Below, in pieces: positions 62,042 to 64,000 of a DNA stretch of 64,000 nucleotides. Origin of the DNA: Sphingomonas sp. BGYR3 (lineage in GTDB: Bacteria; Pseudomonadota; Alphaproteobacteria; Sphingomonadales; Sphingomonadaceae); assembly GCF_025153455.1 (NCBI RefSeq), contig NZ_JANZNT010000001.1, forward strand, positions 186,001-250,000, given 5' to 3'. The position numbers were made by a program, and so were the translations under genes. Positions within the stretch are counted from its first letter, which is position 1, and each line of letters starts with the position of its first letter. The notes beneath the pieces are model-generated. The model made no database searches. It saw only the letters and a list, made by a program, of their open reading frames with translations, and was not told the origin of the DNA.

Positions 62042-64000
62042 ATGATGGTCAGAACCGCGTGGATGGTCTCGTTCCTCGCTCTGGCCATCGCCAGCGACCC
62101 CGCCTTTTCCCAAACCATTCCGGTCATTCCGATACCGGCCGATGTCGCACCGGCCGCCGGACGCTATCGGGTGACCGCAGCAACCGGCGTTGCCGTCGAT
62201 CCGGCAGATGCTGGCGCGGCGCGCGCGGCCGATCTGCTGATTGCCCAGGTGCGCACCGACCGCGGCCTGACGCTGAACCGCAAGGATGGCGGGGGCATCC
62301 GCATCGTACGCGATGATACGGTGACGGGTGAGGAGGCCTATCGCCTGACCATCTCGCGCAGCGGCGTGACGATTGCCGCCAGCGGGGATCGTGGCATGAT
62401 CTGGGGGGCGATGACGCTGGCCCAGCTACTCAGCCCCGATGCAAAGGCTGGCCAGCCGGTTTCCCTTGCCGCCGTAACGATTAGCGATGCGCCTCGCTTT
62501 TCCTGGCGCGGGCTGATGATGGACGTCAGCCGCCATTTCCAGCCGGTCGAAACGCTGTACCCGATCGTCGATGCGATGATGGCGCAAAAGCTGAATACCC
62601 TGCACCTGCACCTGTCGGACGATCAGGGATGGCGGGTGGAGATCAAACGCTATCCTGACCTGACGCGGATCGGCGGTTTTCGCACGCCGCCCTCGGCCGG
62701 GGAGCCGCCGCGCGAGAAGGTGGGCGGATTTTACACCCAGGACGAGCTGAAGAAACTGGTCGCCTATGCTGCCGAGCGCGGGATCGTGATTGTCCCCGAA
62801 ATCGATCTGCCCGGCCATGCGCAGGCGGCCGTCGCCGCCTATCCCCAGGAAATCGGCGTGCTGGGCGACCGGCCGCAAGTCGGCAACGAATGGGGCGTCA
62901 ATCCGTGGCTTTTCGCGCCGAACGAGCGCAGCATGACGTTCATCAAGAATGTTCTGGATGAACTGGTCGAGATTTTCCCGTCGCCGATCATCCATGTCGG
63001 CGGGGACGAGGCGGTCAAGGATCAGTGGAAGCGATCGCCCGCGGTGCAGGCGCAGATGAAGGCGCTGGGCCTGACGACCGAAAACCAGTTGCAGGGATGG
63101 ATGATCGCCGAACTGGGCAAGCATCTGGCGAGCAAGGGCCGCCGACTGATCGGATGGGACGAGATCCTGGAGGGCGATGTGCCGACCAGTGCGTCGGTGA
63201 TGTCGTGGCGCGGGGACAAGGGCGCGGTCGAGGCGGCGAACAAGGGGCATGACGTGGTGCTTTCGCCCGCACCCAACCTGTATTTCGACAATCTGCAATC
63301 GGATCGGTCGGACGAGCCGCCGGGGCGATTGGGCATCCAGACGCTGGAACAGGTCTATGGCTATGATCCGCAGCCGCCGGGGATCGACCCGGCAAAGCTG
63401 AAGCACGTGCTGGGCGCACAGGCCAATGCGTGGTCCGAATATCTGGTGACGCCGGAGCAGAAGCAGCACGCGATTTTCCCGCGCCTGTCCGCGCTGGCTG
63501 AACTGACCTGGTCGCCCAAGGAAAAGCGGGACTGGCGCGGGTTCGTCGCCCGGCTGGAACCGCAGATGGTCCGGTATCGGCGGGAGGGTGTGGGCGCTGC
63601 GGACAGTGCCTTTGCCGTCAATTTCCGGCCGGCGGGCGGGCGGGGCGATGCCCTGCGTCAGGGCATGGTCACGCTGGGCATGGACAACCAGACGAAGCGT
63701 GGCGTGATCCGCTATACGCTGGATGGCAAGCAGCCCACCGCCCGGTCGCCGGTGTTCAAGGCGCCGATTGAGGTGAAGGCGGGCGCAGTGGTGACGGCCG
63801 CGCCGTTTGCGGCCGATGGACGGGCCATGGCCGCGCCGCGCCAATATGCGGCAACGCGCGCGGCATGGCTTTCGGCGGGTCCGAGCGACCTTTCCGCCTG
63901 TCCGCAGGGCGCGCTTGGCCTTCGCGTCCCGCTGGCCGGGATGCAGACGGCGAACACCCCCGCGTTCAACGTCAACATCTTTGACACCTGCACCCAATGG
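62042..64000 (+). CDS. GH20 beta-N-acetylhexosaminidase (3' end outside the window)
   Basis: This exported enzyme cleaves terminal GlcNAc from chito-oligosaccharides. The frame is open from ATG 62042 to the window edge: 653 residues are visible and no stop is reached. It has a signal peptide (cut near FSQ) and a GH20 N-terminal domain. The TIM barrel carries RGLMMDVSRHFQPVETLY, LHLHLSDDQGWRVEIKRYPDL and the catalytic Asp322-Glu323 in HVGGDEAVKDQW. Next come a C-terminal hexosaminidase domain (RYTLDGKQPTARSPVF) and a further tail (GLRVPLAGMQTANTPAFNVN) cut off by the window. It completes the chitin route: GH20, receptor, PTS, NagA, NagB-II. Confidence 0.95.
   Translation, partial: MMVRTAWMVSFLALAIASDPAFSQTIPVIPIPADVAPAAGRYRVTAATGVAVDPADAGAARAADLLIAQVRTDRGLTLNRKDGGGIRIVRDDTVTGEEAYRLTISRSGVTIAASGDRGMIWGAMTLAQLLSPDAKAGQPVSLAAVTISDAPRFSWRGLMMDVSRHFQPVETLYPIVDAMMAQKLNTLHLHLSDDQGWRVEIKRYPDLTRIGGFRTPPSAGEPPREKVGGFYTQDELKKLVAYAAERGIVIVPEIDLPGHAQAAVAAYPQEIGVLGDRPQVGNEWGVNPWLFAPNERSMTFIKNVLDELVEIFPSPIIHVGGDEAVKDQWKRSPAVQAQMKALGLTTENQLQGWMIAELGKHLASKGRRLIGWDEILEGDVPTSASVMSWRGDKGAVEAANKGHDVVLSPAPNLYFDNLQSDRSDEPPGRLGIQTLEQVYGYDPQPPGIDPAKLKHVLGAQANAWSEYLVTPEQKQHAIFPRLSALAELTWSPKEKRDWRGFVARLEPQMVRYRREGVGAADSAFAVNFRPAGGRGDALRQGMVTLGMDNQTKRGVIRYTLDGKQPTARSPVFKAPIEVKAGAVVTAAPFAADGRAMAAPRQYAATRAAWLSAGPSDLSACPQGALGLRVPLAGMQTANTPAFNVNIFDTCTQW

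Noticed and set aside
62426-63997. 523-aa minus-strand frame at the window edge
   Set aside because: It is antisense to the GH20 gene, which is the real frame but has no stop inside the window.

Overview
The window is GC-rich, almost fully coding chromosomal DNA from an alphaproteobacterium, most likely a sphingomonad (order Sphingomonadales). The reasons are the TonB-dependent receptors for iron and for sugars, a RegB/RegA redox pair, a LOV-HTH regulator of the Erythrobacter EL222 type, a non-phosphorylative arabinose pathway, and alphaproteobacterial rpoB/rpoC proteins. No insertion sequence, integrase, CRISPR array or rRNA was seen. One tRNA gene (tRNA-Pro, CGG) is present. The taxonomic placement is inference from gene content, not from an alignment.

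Layout. 1-1.8 kb: end of a type II secretion cluster (gspI-like fragment, gspJ, gspK). 1.8-3.7 kb: tryptophan dioxygenase and a kynureninase-like enzyme, overlapping. 3.8-9.1 kb: arabinose block with a sugar-acid dehydratase, a GH51 arabinofuranosidase, an AraD1/GguC-family protein and a FadR-type GntR regulator; a shared TGTCTGA motif lies in both promoters. 9.2-11 kb: tRNA-Pro and two exported proteins. 11.1-12.9 kb: lepA. 12.9-16.5 kb: iron-uptake operon (PepSY protein, 54-aa membrane protein, siderophore receptor) behind a Fur-like box. 16.7-22.4 kb: a LOV photoreceptor regulator divergent from a type III polyketide synthase, methyltransferase and FAD oxidoreductase, followed by an ECF sigma factor, anti-sigma factor and fasciclin protein. 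24.1-43.5 kb: the normally contiguous rplKA-rplJL-rpoBC block, split into three separate units by envelope genes (two L,D-transpeptidases, AsmA, a lipoprotein, a peptidase-like TPR protein, a Pro/Ala-rich protein). 43.7-49.5 kb: PhoD phosphatase, a BNR-repeat polysaccharide enzyme and a DUF305-DUF305-LVIVD fusion. 49.5-51.4 kb: RegA/RegB. 51.4-64 kb: N-acetylglucosamine/chitin utilisation.

How the genes work together. The nag block is a complete route. An outer-membrane TonB receptor and an exported GH20 hexosaminidase face right. A divergent operon carries the GntR regulator, SIS-type glucosamine-6-P deaminase, NagA, a triple-domain EIIA-HPr-EI protein and the EIICB permease. All operon junctions are tight or overlapping. 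The arabinose block has the same logic: exported hydrolase, dehydratase and a local repressor. The LOV/type III PKS/ECF region is the least explained part of the window and is the best candidate for an undescribed light-regulated system. The split ribosomal/RNA polymerase operon is the most notable architectural feature; rpoB and rplJ each have a recognisable sigma-70-type promoter and a long leader.
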